In this document: positions 15,101-23,825 of the stretch, in pieces | How the letters are laid out: each line of letters begins with the position of its first letter | How positions within the stretch are numbered: the first letter of the stretch is position 1 | Assembly: GCA_022013695.1 (NCBI GenBank) | Contig: JAKLPS010000028.1 | Span: 1 to 42,538, forward strand | Source: Weeksellaceae bacterium | GTDB taxonomy: Bacteria > Bacteroidota > Bacteroidia > Flavobacteriales > Weeksellaceae | Length of the DNA stretch: 42,538 bases | Direction: 5' to 3' | Program-made: the position numbers and the translations under genes | Notes under the pieces: model-generated | What the model saw: the letters and a program-made list of their open reading frames with translations, nothing else | Databases searched by the model: none | What the model was told of the DNA's origin: nothing

Positions 15101-15165
15101 GTGACATATTCTCTCCTATCCAATGATCTACTTGGGATTACACATTTTGATCTGAGAGAATAAGT
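15100..15165 (-). promoter_or_regulatory. Candidate structured RNA leader, possible riboswitch aptamer
   Basis: A 9-bp perfect stem closes the element: TATTCTCTC (15107-15115) with GAGAGAATA (15154-15162). Inside is a smaller hairpin, CAA/TTG plus ATC/GAT with a bulge (15118-15123 with 15132-15138), and a 15-base unpaired segment on one side. A four-base complement (CACA 15141-15144, TGTG 15100-15103) could form a pseudoknot that touches the first pair of the adjacent terminator. I could not match it to SAM-I (no GGCAACC core), SAM-II, TPP or other aptamers I know. Confidence 0.5.
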
Positions 15166-15190
15166 GATACATTTAATTCTAATTCTATTG

Positions 15191-15221
15191 CAAATATAGA
15201 AATTAATTATTTCCTACCAAA
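15191..15221 (-). promoter_or_regulatory. Consensus promoter of the NIL-domain gene
   Basis: Minus strand TTTG (plus CAAA 15218-15221), 19 bases, then TATATTTG (plus CAAATATA 15191-15198): a complete -33/-7 Bacteroidota promoter, the best in the window. Transcription should start near 15184, giving a leader of about 155 bases before the ATG at 15028. Confidence 0.8.
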
Positions 15222-15246
15222 TAAGTATGAATTAAATTCAAAAAAA

Positions 15247-15873
15247 TTATTTAAGTTCCCCGATTTTGCTTAATTTCTCCGATGCCGCCAAGCCATTCGG
15301 ATTGCAGCCTGGTGCACCTTCCGGAACTTTCAGGTTTTTTGTCTGATAAAATCTTTCCCAAAACGCATTGGTTTGTTTGGTTTTTGGGTCGATGAAAGTC
15401 ATTGGTTCTAATCTGAAGATCTGATATTCCCGGAATGCTCTTTCCACAAAATCCGAACAGTAATAGGAATTCTCATCCAAGATGTAATTGAAATTGTACG
15501 GTTTACCAACCAAAGTTTCGGCCTTAGAAATCGCATTGGCAATCGCCGATTGGTATTCGAATTTCAAACGGTAAATATCAATTGTCTGACCCTTTTTCGT
15601 CTGTTCTCTCAAAAACCGATTTAATTTTTGTTTCTGAGAACCGCCTTTGGGAGCGGCGTGCAGAACGTATAAATGGTCTTCTTCTTTTTTCACGATTCCG
15701 ATATGGTCATAAGATGTTTTCTTTTCCGTTTGCGTCACATTGTTGATGGCGCCGGACAGTCCCGTTTCCACAGCCGACACAAAAAGCAAATCGCCGTTTT
15801 CCAAAATTGAGGTATTGTAAGTTCTACAACTTAATGTCAACAAGAACAAAAAAAGTAAGAACGATTTTTTCAT
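15247..15873 (-). CDS. YiiX/C92-type permuted papain-like lipoprotein
   Basis: A 208-residue lipoprotein with lipobox LTLSC (Cys16). The mature part matches the YiiX/YebB group of NlpC/P60-like enzymes (PF05708, peptidase family C92), which have a circularly permuted papain fold: GDLLFV near 27-32, the catalytic His in YDHIGIV (His57) and the catalytic Cys in YYCSDFVERAF (Cys139). These enzymes cut amide bonds in peptidoglycan-type or lipid substrates; the exact substrate is not known. It seems monocistronic. A TATCTTTG promoter core reads towards it at 15958-15951. Confidence 0.85.
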   Translation of the reverse strand: MKKSFLLFLFLLTLSCRTYNTSILENGDLLFVSAVETGLSGAINNVTQTEKKTSYDHIGIVKKEEDHLYVLHAAPKGGSQKQKLNRFLREQTKKGQTIDIYRLKFEYQSAIANAISKAETLVGKPYNFNYILDENSYYCSDFVERAFREYQIFRLEPMTFIDPKTKQTNAFWERFYQTKNLKVPEGAPGCNPNGLAASEKLSKIGELK

Positions 15874-15950
15874 TTTAGATATTTATTTTAAAATCCAATG
15901 CAATCGCTCGATCTTCAAAAATGTTACAATTCGAGGCGATTTCATAATTG

Positions 15951-15958
15951 CAAAGATA
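15951..15958 (-). promoter_or_regulatory. Probable -7 element of the C92-type lipoprotein gene
   Basis: Minus strand TATCTTTG fits TAnnTTTG, about 78 bases before the start codon at 15873. No clear -33 element. Confidence 0.4.
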
Positions 15959-16106
15959 ACTGAAGATTAAAATTTTAGACAGCATTAATTGTTATTTTTT
16001 TGAGTCGCTATTTTTGCCTGTACTTTATCGATTCGTCCTCCAGTCACATTCTTTCGAATTTTAAAAACGATCAACGGCAACCATCAACCGACAACCAAAA
16101 AATCAC

Positions 16107-16114
16107 TATTTTTG
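16107..16114 (+). promoter_or_regulatory. Probable -7 element of the aminotransferase gene
   Basis: TATTTTTG fits TAnnTTTG, 21 bases before the ATG at 16135. It supports the shorter start: the longer ORF beginning at 16000 would start upstream of transcription. Confidence 0.45.
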
Positions 16115-16134
16115 TACCCAAAAGTCAATCCATA

Positions 16135-17337
16135 ATGCCGAAAATATCCCAGCGTGCGCAAAATATGCCCGCTTCTCCCGTTAGAAAATTAGTTCCCTTT
16201 GCAACTGCAGCCAAACAAAAAGGCATCAAAGTGTATCACCTCAACATTGGTCAGCCCGATATTGAAACGCCGGAAACTGCTCGGGAAGCGGTCAAAAACA
16301 ACCATCTGAAAATCTATGAATATGCACTTTCCGAAGGCAATTTGGAGTACAGAACGGCGCTGAAAGATTATTATCATTCATTAGGATTTACGGACCTAAC
16401 TACAAATAATTTCATCGTGACAAACGGCGGTTCCGAAGCTTTGAATTTTGCCATTTCCACGCTTTGTGACGACGGCGACGAAATAATTATTCCGGAACCT
16501 TATTATGCCAATTATAACGGATTCGCAGGAACCTTCAACATCAAGGTCGTTGCAGTTCCATCCACCATTGATACAGGTTTTGCCTTGCCATCTATCGCCG
16601 AATTTGAGAAGAAAATTACAGAAAAAACCAGAGCTATTATTATTTGTAATCCAGGAAATCCAACGGGCTATCTGTATTCCAGAGGAGAGCTGGAACAGCT
16701 GGCTCAAATTGCAAAAAAACACGACATCGTGATTATTTCCGACGAAGTTTACCGAGAATACGTTTATGATGGCGAGAAGCAAATTTCGATGTTAGAATTT
16801 TCGGAAGTTTCAGATAATGTGATCGTTATCGATTCAGAATCCAAAAGATATTCGATGTGTGGTGCAAGAATTGGTTGTTTGATCACACGTTCGAAAAAAA
16901 TCCACGATGCGGCGATTCTTTTTGCTCAGGCAAGATTGAGTCCGGTTCTTTTGGGACAAATTGCCGCAACTGCTGCTCATAAAAATGATGCGGAGTACAT
17001 CCAAAATGTGCGAGAAGAATATACAAAACGAAGAAATCTTTTGGTCGGATTATTGAATGAGATACCGGGCGTGATCTGTCCGACTCCGAAAGGCGCTTTC
17101 TATTGCGGCGTTGAACTGCCTGTGGACGATACCGAGAAATTTGCGCAATGGCTGCTGGAAAGTTATTCCAACAACAACGAAACCGTGATGGTGGCGCCGA
17201 TGGGTGGTTTTTATAGCAATCCAGAATTGGGAAAAAAACAAGTTCGAATTGCCTACGTTTTGAAACAAGAAGATCTGATAAGAAGCGTCGTAATCTTGAA
17301 AGATGCCATTCAAAAATATAATTCCCAATCCAATTAA
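16135..17337 (+). CDS. Class I/II PLP-dependent aminotransferase
   Basis: A 400-residue cytoplasmic fold-type I aminotransferase, aspartate-aminotransferase-like. Visible residues: substrate loop LNIGQPDIETP (36-46), GG in VTNGGSEA, NPTG at 175-178 with the Asn that contacts the PLP phenol, SDEVY (202-206) with the Asp that binds the pyridine nitrogen, and the Schiff-base Lys237 in SESKRYSMCGARIG. The exact amino-acid substrate cannot be read from the sequence. I start at MPKISQRAQNMPASPVRK, where family similarity begins, not at 16000. Followed by a lipoprotein gene after 12 bases, probably one transcript through to proC. Confidence 0.9.
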   Translation: MPKISQRAQNMPASPVRKLVPFATAAKQKGIKVYHLNIGQPDIETPETAREAVKNNHLKIYEYALSEGNLEYRTALKDYYHSLGFTDLTTNNFIVTNGGSEALNFAISTLCDDGDEIIIPEPYYANYNGFAGTFNIKVVAVPSTIDTGFALPSIAEFEKKITEKTRAIIICNPGNPTGYLYSRGELEQLAQIAKKHDIVIISDEVYREYVYDGEKQISMLEFSEVSDNVIVIDSESKRYSMCGARIGCLITRSKKIHDAAILFAQARLSPVLLGQIAATAAHKNDAEYIQNVREEYTKRRNLLVGLLNEIPGVICPTPKGAFYCGVELPVDDTEKFAQWLLESYSNNNETVMVAPMGGFYSNPELGKKQVRIAYVLKQEDLIRSVVILKDAIQKYNSQSN

Positions 17338-17349
17338 AATAAAAATATT

Positions 17350-17799
17350 ATGATGAAAATACTAAAAACAGGATTGATACTTTCTGCCTTGTCGATCTTC
17401 ATGTTGAGTTGCAAAACATCGGCTCAGAGCAGCACAATCAAATCTGTAACGTACAGCGAAACTTTCGGAAGAGGCGGAGCCACTTCGGTGACGGCTACCA
17501 AAGACAGCTTGGAAGCTTCGGCTAGAGGTGGTAAAATGAGTGAGTTTCCAAGTTTTAAAAAGAAAATGAGTTCACAAGACTGGCAAAAACTGATTTCCGG
17601 ACTTGATATTTCATTGTTGGAGGCAACGAAAAGTGGTGAAAGACGTGGTCTGTACGACGGATCCGACGAAATTTTCCTGATCAAAACGTCTGAAAAAGAA
17701 TACGAATTCTACAATGTTCCGGCTGAATCTGCCGGTTATAAACAATTGGAACAATTGAAAAAAGCGCTGAATAATTTGGTCTCGCAAAACAAGCAATGA
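17350..17799 (+). CDS. Hypothetical lipoprotein
   Basis: A 149-residue protein with a lipoprotein signal peptide and lipobox FMLSC (Cys21). The mature part has a strand-rich start (VTYSETFGRGGATSVTAT) and a helical end. I do not recognise a named family. It sits between the aminotransferase and murB and overlaps murB by ATGA, so it is translated with murB, which suggests an envelope role. The ATG at 17353 is an equally good start. Confidence 0.75.
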   Translation: MMKILKTGLILSALSIFMLSCKTSAQSSTIKSVTYSETFGRGGATSVTATKDSLEASARGGKMSEFPSFKKKMSSQDWQKLISGLDISLLEATKSGERRGLYDGSDEIFLIKTSEKEYEFYNVPAESAGYKQLEQLKKALNNLVSQNKQ

Positions 17800-18809
17800 T
17801 TCAGGAAAACGTTTCTTTAAAACCTTTCAATACATTTGGTGTGGATGTTTCTGCAAGATATTTCGCAGAAGTTAGTTCCGTAGAAGAACTCACGGAAATT
17901 CTCAACCTTTCAAACGATAAAAAGCCTGTACTTTTTTTAGGCGGCGGAAGTAACATTCTCTTTACCAAAGATTTTGAGGGTCGGGTATTGAAATTAAATT
18001 TAAGAGGAATCCGCGAAGAAATCATCGATGAAAACGAAATTCTAATCACTGCAAAAGCCGGAGAAAACTGGCATCAATTTGTGACGTATTGCTTGGAAAA
18101 AAATTATGGCGGATTAGAAAATCTATCATTAATTCCCGGAAATGTCGGCACGTCGCCGATGCAGAATATCGGTGCTTACGGAACTGAAATCAAAGATGTT
18201 TTTGAATCTTGTAAAGTTCTGAATCTTGAAACTTTAAAAACAGAAATTTTCGATTTGGAACGATGCAGATTTGGTTATCGGGATTCGATTTTCAAACAAG
18301 CAGCTAAAGGAAAATATGTGATTCTGGAGGTTACTTTTAGATTAACGCGGAAAAATCATAATATTAATGTTGAATATGGCGCTATTAAAACCGAACTTGA
18401 AAATATGGGAATTTCAAATCCTACAATTCAGGAAGTCTCAAAAGCGGTGATCAACATCCGACAAAGCAAACTGCCCGATCCAAAAGTGGTGGGCAACGCT
18501 GGAAGTTTTTTTAAAAATCCAACAATTCCTTTAGTTCAATTCGAAGATTTAAAACAAAAATTCGAGACTATTCCCGGTTATCCAAATGGCGATTTTGTGA
18601 AAGTTGCTGCTGGCTGGCTGATTGAACAAACTGGCTGGAAAGGAAAACAAATCGGAAATGTAGCTTCGCACAAATTACAGGCTTTGGTCATCATCAATGC
18701 CACCGGAAATGCCACTGGCAAAGAGATTTTTGATTTTTCGGCAATAATTATTGATTCTGTGAAAGAAAAATTTGGGATCGAGCTGGAACGTGAAGTGAAT
18801 ATTATTTAA
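17796..18809 (+). CDS. murB: UDP-N-acetylenolpyruvoylglucosamine reductase
   Basis: Second step of peptidoglycan precursor synthesis: reduces the enolpyruvyl group made by MurA to UDP-N-acetylmuramate, using NADPH and FAD. The 337 residues show the FAD-binding block FLGGGSNILF (47-56), the PGNVGTSPMQNIGAYG segment (114-129) and the catalytic Ser237 in GNAGSFFKNP. Length and the presence of the third-domain insertion (about 205-225) fit a type I MurB. It overlaps the preceding lipoprotein gene and is 34 bases upstream of proC. Confidence 0.95.
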   Translation: MIQENVSLKPFNTFGVDVSARYFAEVSSVEELTEILNLSNDKKPVLFLGGGSNILFTKDFEGRVLKLNLRGIREEIIDENEILITAKAGENWHQFVTYCLEKNYGGLENLSLIPGNVGTSPMQNIGAYGTEIKDVFESCKVLNLETLKTEIFDLERCRFGYRDSIFKQAAKGKYVILEVTFRLTRKNHNINVEYGAIKTELENMGISNPTIQEVSKAVINIRQSKLPDPKVVGNAGSFFKNPTIPLVQFEDLKQKFETIPGYPNGDFVKVAAGWLIEQTGWKGKQIGNVASHKLQALVIINATGNATGKEIFDFSAIIIDSVKEKFGIELEREVNII

Positions 18810-18843
18810 ACATCAAACTCTAAAAATTCAACATGCAAAAAAA

Positions 18844-19647
18844 ATGAAAATCGCAGTTCTAGGAGCCGGAAATATGGGAATTTCGTTTTCAAGATCATTC
18901 TTGAAATATGAATTGCTAAAACCAAAAAATCTTCACCTCATCACAAGAAATGAAAACAAAAAAGACAAATTAAAAGAATCTTTCCCTGATTCGGAAATAT
19001 CAACTTTTGAAGAAACAAAAAGTTTAAATGCTGATCTAATAATCATCGCCGTGAAACCTCAGGATTTTGGATTTGTTGCTGAGAATTTACCTTTTAAAAT
19101 CGCCGAAAAATCTTTGGTTTTATCGATAATGGCAGGGATTTCTATTGAGAAAATCCAAAAATTTTTGGATCATAAATTTGTTGTCCGCGCAATGCCGAAT
19201 TCCCCTGCTCTCTTGGGAATGGGAATTACGGGTTACACGGCTGCTGAAGGAATTTCTTTTTCCGAATTGATGAATGTTGAAAGATTATTAAATTCCACTG
19301 GACGCGCCGTTTATCTGGAAGACGAAAGTCTGCTGGACGGTGTCACGGCACTTTCCGGCAGCGGACCTGCGTACTTCTATTACATCGTCGATGCGATGAT
19401 AAAAGCTGGAACAGAAATGGGAATCGATGAGAATCTGTCTAAATTGTTCGTAAAACAAACGATGTTGGGCGCTTATCACCTCATCAATAATTCGGATAAA
19501 TCTTTGGAAGAACTCATAAAAGATGTAGCATCAAAAGGCGGAACAACCGAAGCTGCACTTGAAACGTTTGACGAAAACGGACTAAAATCCATATTACAAA
19601 AAGGAATCTTGGCCGCGGAAAATCGTGCTAAGGAACTGAATAAGTAA
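18844..19647 (+). CDS. proC: Pyrroline-5-carboxylate reductase
   Basis: Last step of proline synthesis: reduces 1-pyrroline-5-carboxylate with NAD(P)H. The 267-residue protein starts with a Rossmann motif VLGAGNMGIS (4-13) and carries the C-terminal family signature LSGSGPAYFYYIVDAM (about 170-185) and the helical dimerisation domain with VASKGGTTEAALE. It ends 14 bases from the convergent VanZ gene. No terminator hairpin is seen in this small gap. Confidence 0.95.
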   Translation: MKIAVLGAGNMGISFSRSFLKYELLKPKNLHLITRNENKKDKLKESFPDSEISTFEETKSLNADLIIIAVKPQDFGFVAENLPFKIAEKSLVLSIMAGISIEKIQKFLDHKFVVRAMPNSPALLGMGITGYTAAEGISFSELMNVERLLNSTGRAVYLEDESLLDGVTALSGSGPAYFYYIVDAMIKAGTEMGIDENLSKLFVKQTMLGAYHLINNSDKSLEELIKDVASKGGTTEAALETFDENGLKSILQKGILAAENRAKELNK

Positions 19648-19660
19648 TAGTTGGAGATTG

Positions 19661-20083
19661 TCAATTGTTAGTGGATGGAGTATAAAACTTAAAGAATTTG
19701 TAGATCCAAAAGCCAATGGCGACGCCAAGTGTATTCAAAATAACATCGTCAATGTCGAACACGCCGAGTCTTGTGAAATATTGCAAACTTTCGATCATTA
19801 TAATTGCAGAAAGGAAGTTGATTATTAAAAGTTTGAAATTGTTGAGTTTTGGAAAGACGATGCCAAGAAATCCAAAAGGCATAAACAATAGAATATTCCC
19901 GAAAATATTGATGACAATTGTTTTCCAAAGAATGGTTTCCTTAGCAAAACTAAAGGTGGAAATCATGGGTAATAGTCGGACAATATTGGCCTCATACTGG
20001 GTTCTCCCGAATCCGAAAAACATGAGATACAGCAGAAAAATCGCATAGAAAGGCATCGTAATTTTATAAAACTTCTGGAACAC
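19661..20083 (-). CDS. VanZ-family membrane protein
   Basis: A 140-residue integral membrane protein of the VanZ-like family, with four probable transmembrane helices (about 10-26, 54-77, 85-102, 116-132). Family features include the NIFGNILLFMPFGFLG block and ESLQYFTRLGVFDIDDVILNT-like segment. VanZ proteins have been linked to teicoplanin resistance, but most family members have no known role. It lies 33 bases downstream of the transglutaminase gene and may be cotranscribed with it. Confidence 0.85.
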   Translation of the reverse strand: MFQKFYKITMPFYAIFLLYLMFFGFGRTQYEANIVRLLPMISTFSFAKETILWKTIVINIFGNILLFMPFGFLGIVFPKLNNFKLLIINFLSAIIMIESLQYFTRLGVFDIDDVILNTLGVAIGFWIYKFFKFYTPSTNN

Positions 20084-20115
20084 GTCTGCAAAAATACAGA
20101 TTTTTGCACTGCAAA

Positions 20116-21096
20116 TTATTGTTGCTGTTGCTGCTGTTGTTGGATTTCCAAAAACCTTCGGTAAGAATTGTTTTCGAGAGTTTCGTCCGCCACCTTTGGA
20201 TTTTCTCGCATGTACATTGGGAATTCGGGTTCGGTGGTCTTTTCCTTAGTTTTTTCGTTGGTAATGATGACGGAAACACTCAATATGTGATTGGAAGGGC
20301 CTTTGTAAGTGCCTTTTACCGGTGTGCAGTCTTTGAAATCCCGCCCGATTGCGATCTTGATATGCCGGTCGCTCACCCAACAGTTGTTCGTAGGATCGTT
20401 GCCCAGCCAGCCGTACCCCGGAATGTAAACCTCGACCCAAGCGTGCGTGGCGCCTTCGCCGCGAAGTTCCTGGTTGCTGGGACTGATGTAACCGCTCACG
20501 TATCTCGCTGGAACGCCTAATATCCTCAACATCGCCAAAAGCAGATGGGCAAAATCTTGGCAAACGCCGGCTTTCAGTTTCCAGATTTCATCGATTTCGG
20601 TTTCGTAGTCGGTAACACCTTGCTGGTAGGCAAAATTTTCAAAAATATAAGTCGATAGTTCGGTTGTAGTTTCCATGACCGAGAGCTCTGGCTTTGCGAG
20701 ATTCTCGATGATTTCCAGGATCTCGGGCTTGCTTTTGATCACTTCTTCACGAACAAAGTCCACGTAGGGAAATTGCTGTCTTTGTTGCGTCATAATGCGC
20801 CACTGTTCGGCAGCACCGATGTCCACCACAGGCAGTTCTATCGGAAATGTTTCCACTGTGACTTCGGATCTTATTTCGAGGAAATGATGAGGCTCCACAA
20901 TGGTAAAAACGCCTACTCTATTGGTAAAAAAATCGTAGTAAAAATCAATACTGGCGTTTGGAAACAGAAAAATCTTCTGGCTGATAACCTCCTGAAAATC
21001 GTTGCTAAGCGGCGATAGGATAATCTGATTGGCGCTATCTGTGACGGCCGATGGATATTGATACTTTGTAATATGTAAAATTTTGAAGACGGGCAT
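20116..21096 (-). CDS. Transglutaminase-like protein with polyglutamine tail
   Basis: A 326-residue protein with an N-terminal beta-rich bacterial transglutaminase-like domain (about 1-90) and a papain-fold transglutaminase core. The catalytic triad is visible: Cys179 in AGVCQDFAH, His218 in ATHAWVEVY and Asp234 in GNDPTNN. No signal peptide, so probably cytoplasmic. The C terminus ends in a run of eight glutamines made of CAA/CAG codons. It is the last gene of a conserved cluster with alpha-E and circularly permuted ATP-grasp genes, predicted to make or cleave amide-linked peptides; the product is unknown. Confidence 0.9.
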   Translation of the reverse strand: MPVFKILHITKYQYPSAVTDSANQIILSPLSNDFQEVISQKIFLFPNASIDFYYDFFTNRVGVFTIVEPHHFLEIRSEVTVETFPIELPVVDIGAAEQWRIMTQQRQQFPYVDFVREEVIKSKPEILEIIENLAKPELSVMETTTELSTYIFENFAYQQGVTDYETEIDEIWKLKAGVCQDFAHLLLAMLRILGVPARYVSGYISPSNQELRGEGATHAWVEVYIPGYGWLGNDPTNNCWVSDRHIKIAIGRDFKDCTPVKGTYKGPSNHILSVSVIITNEKTKEKTTEPEFPMYMRENPKVADETLENNSYRRFLEIQQQQQQQQ

Positions 21097-21186
21097 AGTA
21101 TGGATTTTGTTAGCGGTAGGAGTTGGTTAAAATCGGATCATTTGCGAGATTTATTTTTTCATTTTTAAGGGATTAGAAGCGATTTT

Positions 21187-22104
21187 TTATAAAACCAAAC
21201 CAAAAAAACTTTGGTTGAAGGTGTTGACGATTTCATACACATCGGATTCTATTTTTGACAGAAACTGCATTTTTTCTTCCCGGCTTTTGGGATGTCTTGT
21301 AAATTGCACGGTAGCGATGCATTTGCCGATGCAAAACTCCACAGTATCATCCGAATCCTCGGCATTCCCCGCTTGCAAATGCTTTGCAAATGTTTCGATT
21401 TCGTGCAGGCAGTACGTGATAGAATTGGGAAAGAGCGGTTCATAAATCGTCTGATAAAAGATCCGTTCTTTCTCCATCATTCCAAGATTATTGCGGAGGT
21501 AAAAATCATAACCGCTCACCGAGCTGAGGAAATAACGCCAGCTGGAATAGTCGTTATCCAATAGGTCTTCGCCGTACAGAAGCCATTGTTTGCGTGTCAG
21601 GTTGATGACATTCAGAATCCTTTCTACATACTTGCCCAACTCCAAAAAGCAGTAACCCGAATCTCTTGCCACCGAGTTGTCTATGACGCCGTAATAAACC
21701 ATTGCCTGATTGATCAAGGTATCAAAAACGCTGATCGGATCGCCGAATTTCGCCTGATGAGTGAGATGCGGATTTTTCATTTGGTGGTGAAAGTCGTTGA
21801 GACATTGCCAGACATCTTTGTTGATATGATCCTGTGCACTTCTGGCATTTTCCCTTGCCCGGAAGATGTTGTTGGCGATTGAAGAATCATTATTAACATC
21901 AAAAAGTGCCTTGGAAAGCAGATTTCCAAAACTGAAATCCGATTTTTCCACGATCTGGTACTCATCACAAAAATTCTCCCAACTTTCCGTGGACGCGCCA
22001 TCCTGATAAGCAATATATCGGGTATGAAAAACTTTGATCTGGAAGTGAGACCGCTCCATATAGCGACTCATCCAGAAGATATTCTCGGCAACTCTACTCA
22101 GCAT
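21187..22104 (-). CDS. Alpha-E domain protein
   Basis: A 305-residue, mainly helical protein of the alpha-E family, starting with the characteristic MLSRVAENIFWMSRYMERS-like block and containing YCFLELGKYVERILNV. Its biochemical function is unknown. The gene lies between the circularly permuted ATP-grasp gene (35 bases upstream) and the transglutaminase gene (82 to 90 bases downstream), the standard order for this cluster in many bacteria. Comparative genomics suggests it assists the ATP-grasp enzyme. Confidence 0.92.
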   Translation of the reverse strand: MLSRVAENIFWMSRYMERSHFQIKVFHTRYIAYQDGASTESWENFCDEYQIVEKSDFSFGNLLSKALFDVNNDSSIANNIFRARENARSAQDHINKDVWQCLNDFHHQMKNPHLTHQAKFGDPISVFDTLINQAMVYYGVIDNSVARDSGYCFLELGKYVERILNVINLTRKQWLLYGEDLLDNDYSSWRYFLSSVSGYDFYLRNNLGMMEKERIFYQTIYEPLFPNSITYCLHEIETFAKHLQAGNAEDSDDTVEFCIGKCIATVQFTRHPKSREEKMQFLSKIESDVYEIVNTFNQSFFGLVL

Positions 22105-22139
22105 TTATTATAAAGTATTATGTTGAAATTTTGACTTTG

Positions 22140-23582
22140 CTAATCTACAACCCAAGTATCTTTGCTGCCGCCGCCCTGTGAAGAATTGACGACGATCGAT
22201 CCTTCTTTCATCGCGACTCTCGTCAATCCCCCAGGAACTATATCGATGCCGTTTGGCCCGTACAAAGCAAAAGGGCGCAAATCGACGCGCCTGGGCTGCA
22301 AAACACCATTGATGTAGCAAGGTGCCGCCGATAGTTTGATAATCGGTTGCGCAATATAGCTTCTGGGATTCCTATTGATCTGCTTTACGAATTCTGCTAT
22401 TTCTTCGTCTGAGGCCACATCGCCAATAAGCATGCCATAACCACCGCTTTCATTTGTTTTTTTCACGACCATTTTATGCATATTTTCAATCGTCCATTTC
22501 CTTTCGTCCATATTTTCCATTCGGTACGTGGGAACGCTCTTCAGAATCGGCTCTTCTGCCAGATAATAGCGGATCATATCGGGAACGTAGGAATAAATGG
22601 CTTTGTCGTCTGCCACCCCGTTTCCCATTGCATTTACGATGATCACATTGCCTTTTCTGTAGGCGTGGTACAGGCCGGGAACACCCAAGACGCTTGTTTT
22701 TTGGAAGACCAATGGATCTAGGAATTCGTCATCAACGCGGCGGTAAATAACATCTACTTTTTTCAGCCCTTTGGTGGTTTTCATATAAACCATATGATTC
22801 TGGATCACAAGATCCCGGCCTTCTACCAGTTCTATGCCCATTAATCTGGCCAATGTAGTATGTTCAAAATAGGCAGAATTGTAGATGCCCGGCGTCAGCA
22901 GCACCACATTGGGTTTGGAACTGATTTGCCTGCCGAGCGACAGCAGATTTTTGATCAGAAGGTCGGGATAATGATTCACTTGTTTTACCTTAATATTAGG
23001 GATAATATTGGGGAAAAGTCGGTAACTCATCTTTCGATTTTCCAGCATATAACTTACGCCAGACGGCGTCCTGAGATTGTCCTCCAAAACGTAATAGCTT
23101 CCATCGTGATCTCGGATCAGATCTATCCCGCTGATGTGCGTATAAATATCATAAGGAACATCGACGTTGATCATTTCCCGAAGATAGTTTGGGCAGCTAT
23201 AAATCAAAGAAGAAGGGATAATTTCATCTTTTAAAATGAATTGCTGGTGATAGACATCTTTCAGAAAAATATTAAGTGCTTTCAGCCTTTGCTTGATGCC
23301 TTTCTCGATAAAATCCCATTCTGCAGCTTGGATGATGCGCGGAATGATATCAAAAGGAAAAATTTTCTCGATGCCTTCGCCATCACTGTACACGGTAAAA
23401 GTGATGCCTTGGGTCAAAAAAAGTTTCTTGGCCAGCTCGCTTTTCTGATCCATCTCTGCAACATTCAGTTTTTCAAACGAATGCATGAAATCCTGATAAT
23501 GATTCCTGATGGACTGGCCAAACATCATTTCATCAAAAACACTTTCCATCGCGCAATAATGGTTAAGAAAATCTCCGGCCAT
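22140..23582 (-). CDS. Circularly permuted type 2 ATP-grasp protein
   Basis: A 480-residue member of the circularly permuted ATP-grasp family, predicted to ligate a carboxylate to an amine using ATP. Blocks seen: DIIPRIIQAAEWDFIEKGIK, DNLRTPSGVSYMLENRKM, KESGGYGMLIG-like KTNESGGYGM, and the C-terminal RRVDLRPFALYG and SSQGGGSKDTWV. First gene of the cluster with alpha-E and transglutaminase. The substrate is not known; formation of a peptide-like tag or cell-associated peptide has been proposed for these clusters by others. The proteasome-like protease sometimes linked to such clusters is not present here. Confidence 0.92.
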   Translation of the reverse strand: MAGDFLNHYCAMESVFDEMMFGQSIRNHYQDFMHSFEKLNVAEMDQKSELAKKLFLTQGITFTVYSDGEGIEKIFPFDIIPRIIQAAEWDFIEKGIKQRLKALNIFLKDVYHQQFILKDEIIPSSLIYSCPNYLREMINVDVPYDIYTHISGIDLIRDHDGSYYVLEDNLRTPSGVSYMLENRKMSYRLFPNIIPNIKVKQVNHYPDLLIKNLLSLGRQISSKPNVVLLTPGIYNSAYFEHTTLARLMGIELVEGRDLVIQNHMVYMKTTKGLKKVDVIYRRVDDEFLDPLVFQKTSVLGVPGLYHAYRKGNVIIVNAMGNGVADDKAIYSYVPDMIRYYLAEEPILKSVPTYRMENMDERKWTIENMHKMVVKKTNESGGYGMLIGDVASDEEIAEFVKQINRNPRSYIAQPIIKLSAAPCYINGVLQPRRVDLRPFALYGPNGIDIVPGGLTRVAMKEGSIVVNSSQGGGSKDTWVVD

Positions 23583-23825
23583 AGATTAATTTTATATTTT
23601 CCTGACTAATATATAAATTTAAAGGGGTATGATCATCATTAATTATAAAAAAATTACCAAGACCCCCATATTTTATCAACCTCATTTAAAAATATTGAAA
23701 CGTTTGTATATTTTAAATTATGATTTTTTAACACCGAAATGTGACAACTTTAACCTCAACTATTCACATTATCTATTGACAGGCCGTGTAATTTTTCATA
23801 TATTCGTTAAAAGATAAAAGATCCG

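Noticed and set aside
15103-15165. SAM-I, SAM-II or TPP riboswitch upstream of the NIL-domain gene
   Set aside because: I looked for the conserved cores (for example GGCAACC of SAM-I or CTGAGA followed by the TPP thi-box on the coding strand) and found none in the correct strand and order. The element is reported as unclassified.
16000-16134. N-terminal extension of the aminotransferase
   Set aside because: Residues encoded here resemble no family member, and a promoter core at 16107-16114 lies inside it. The start at 16135 is used.
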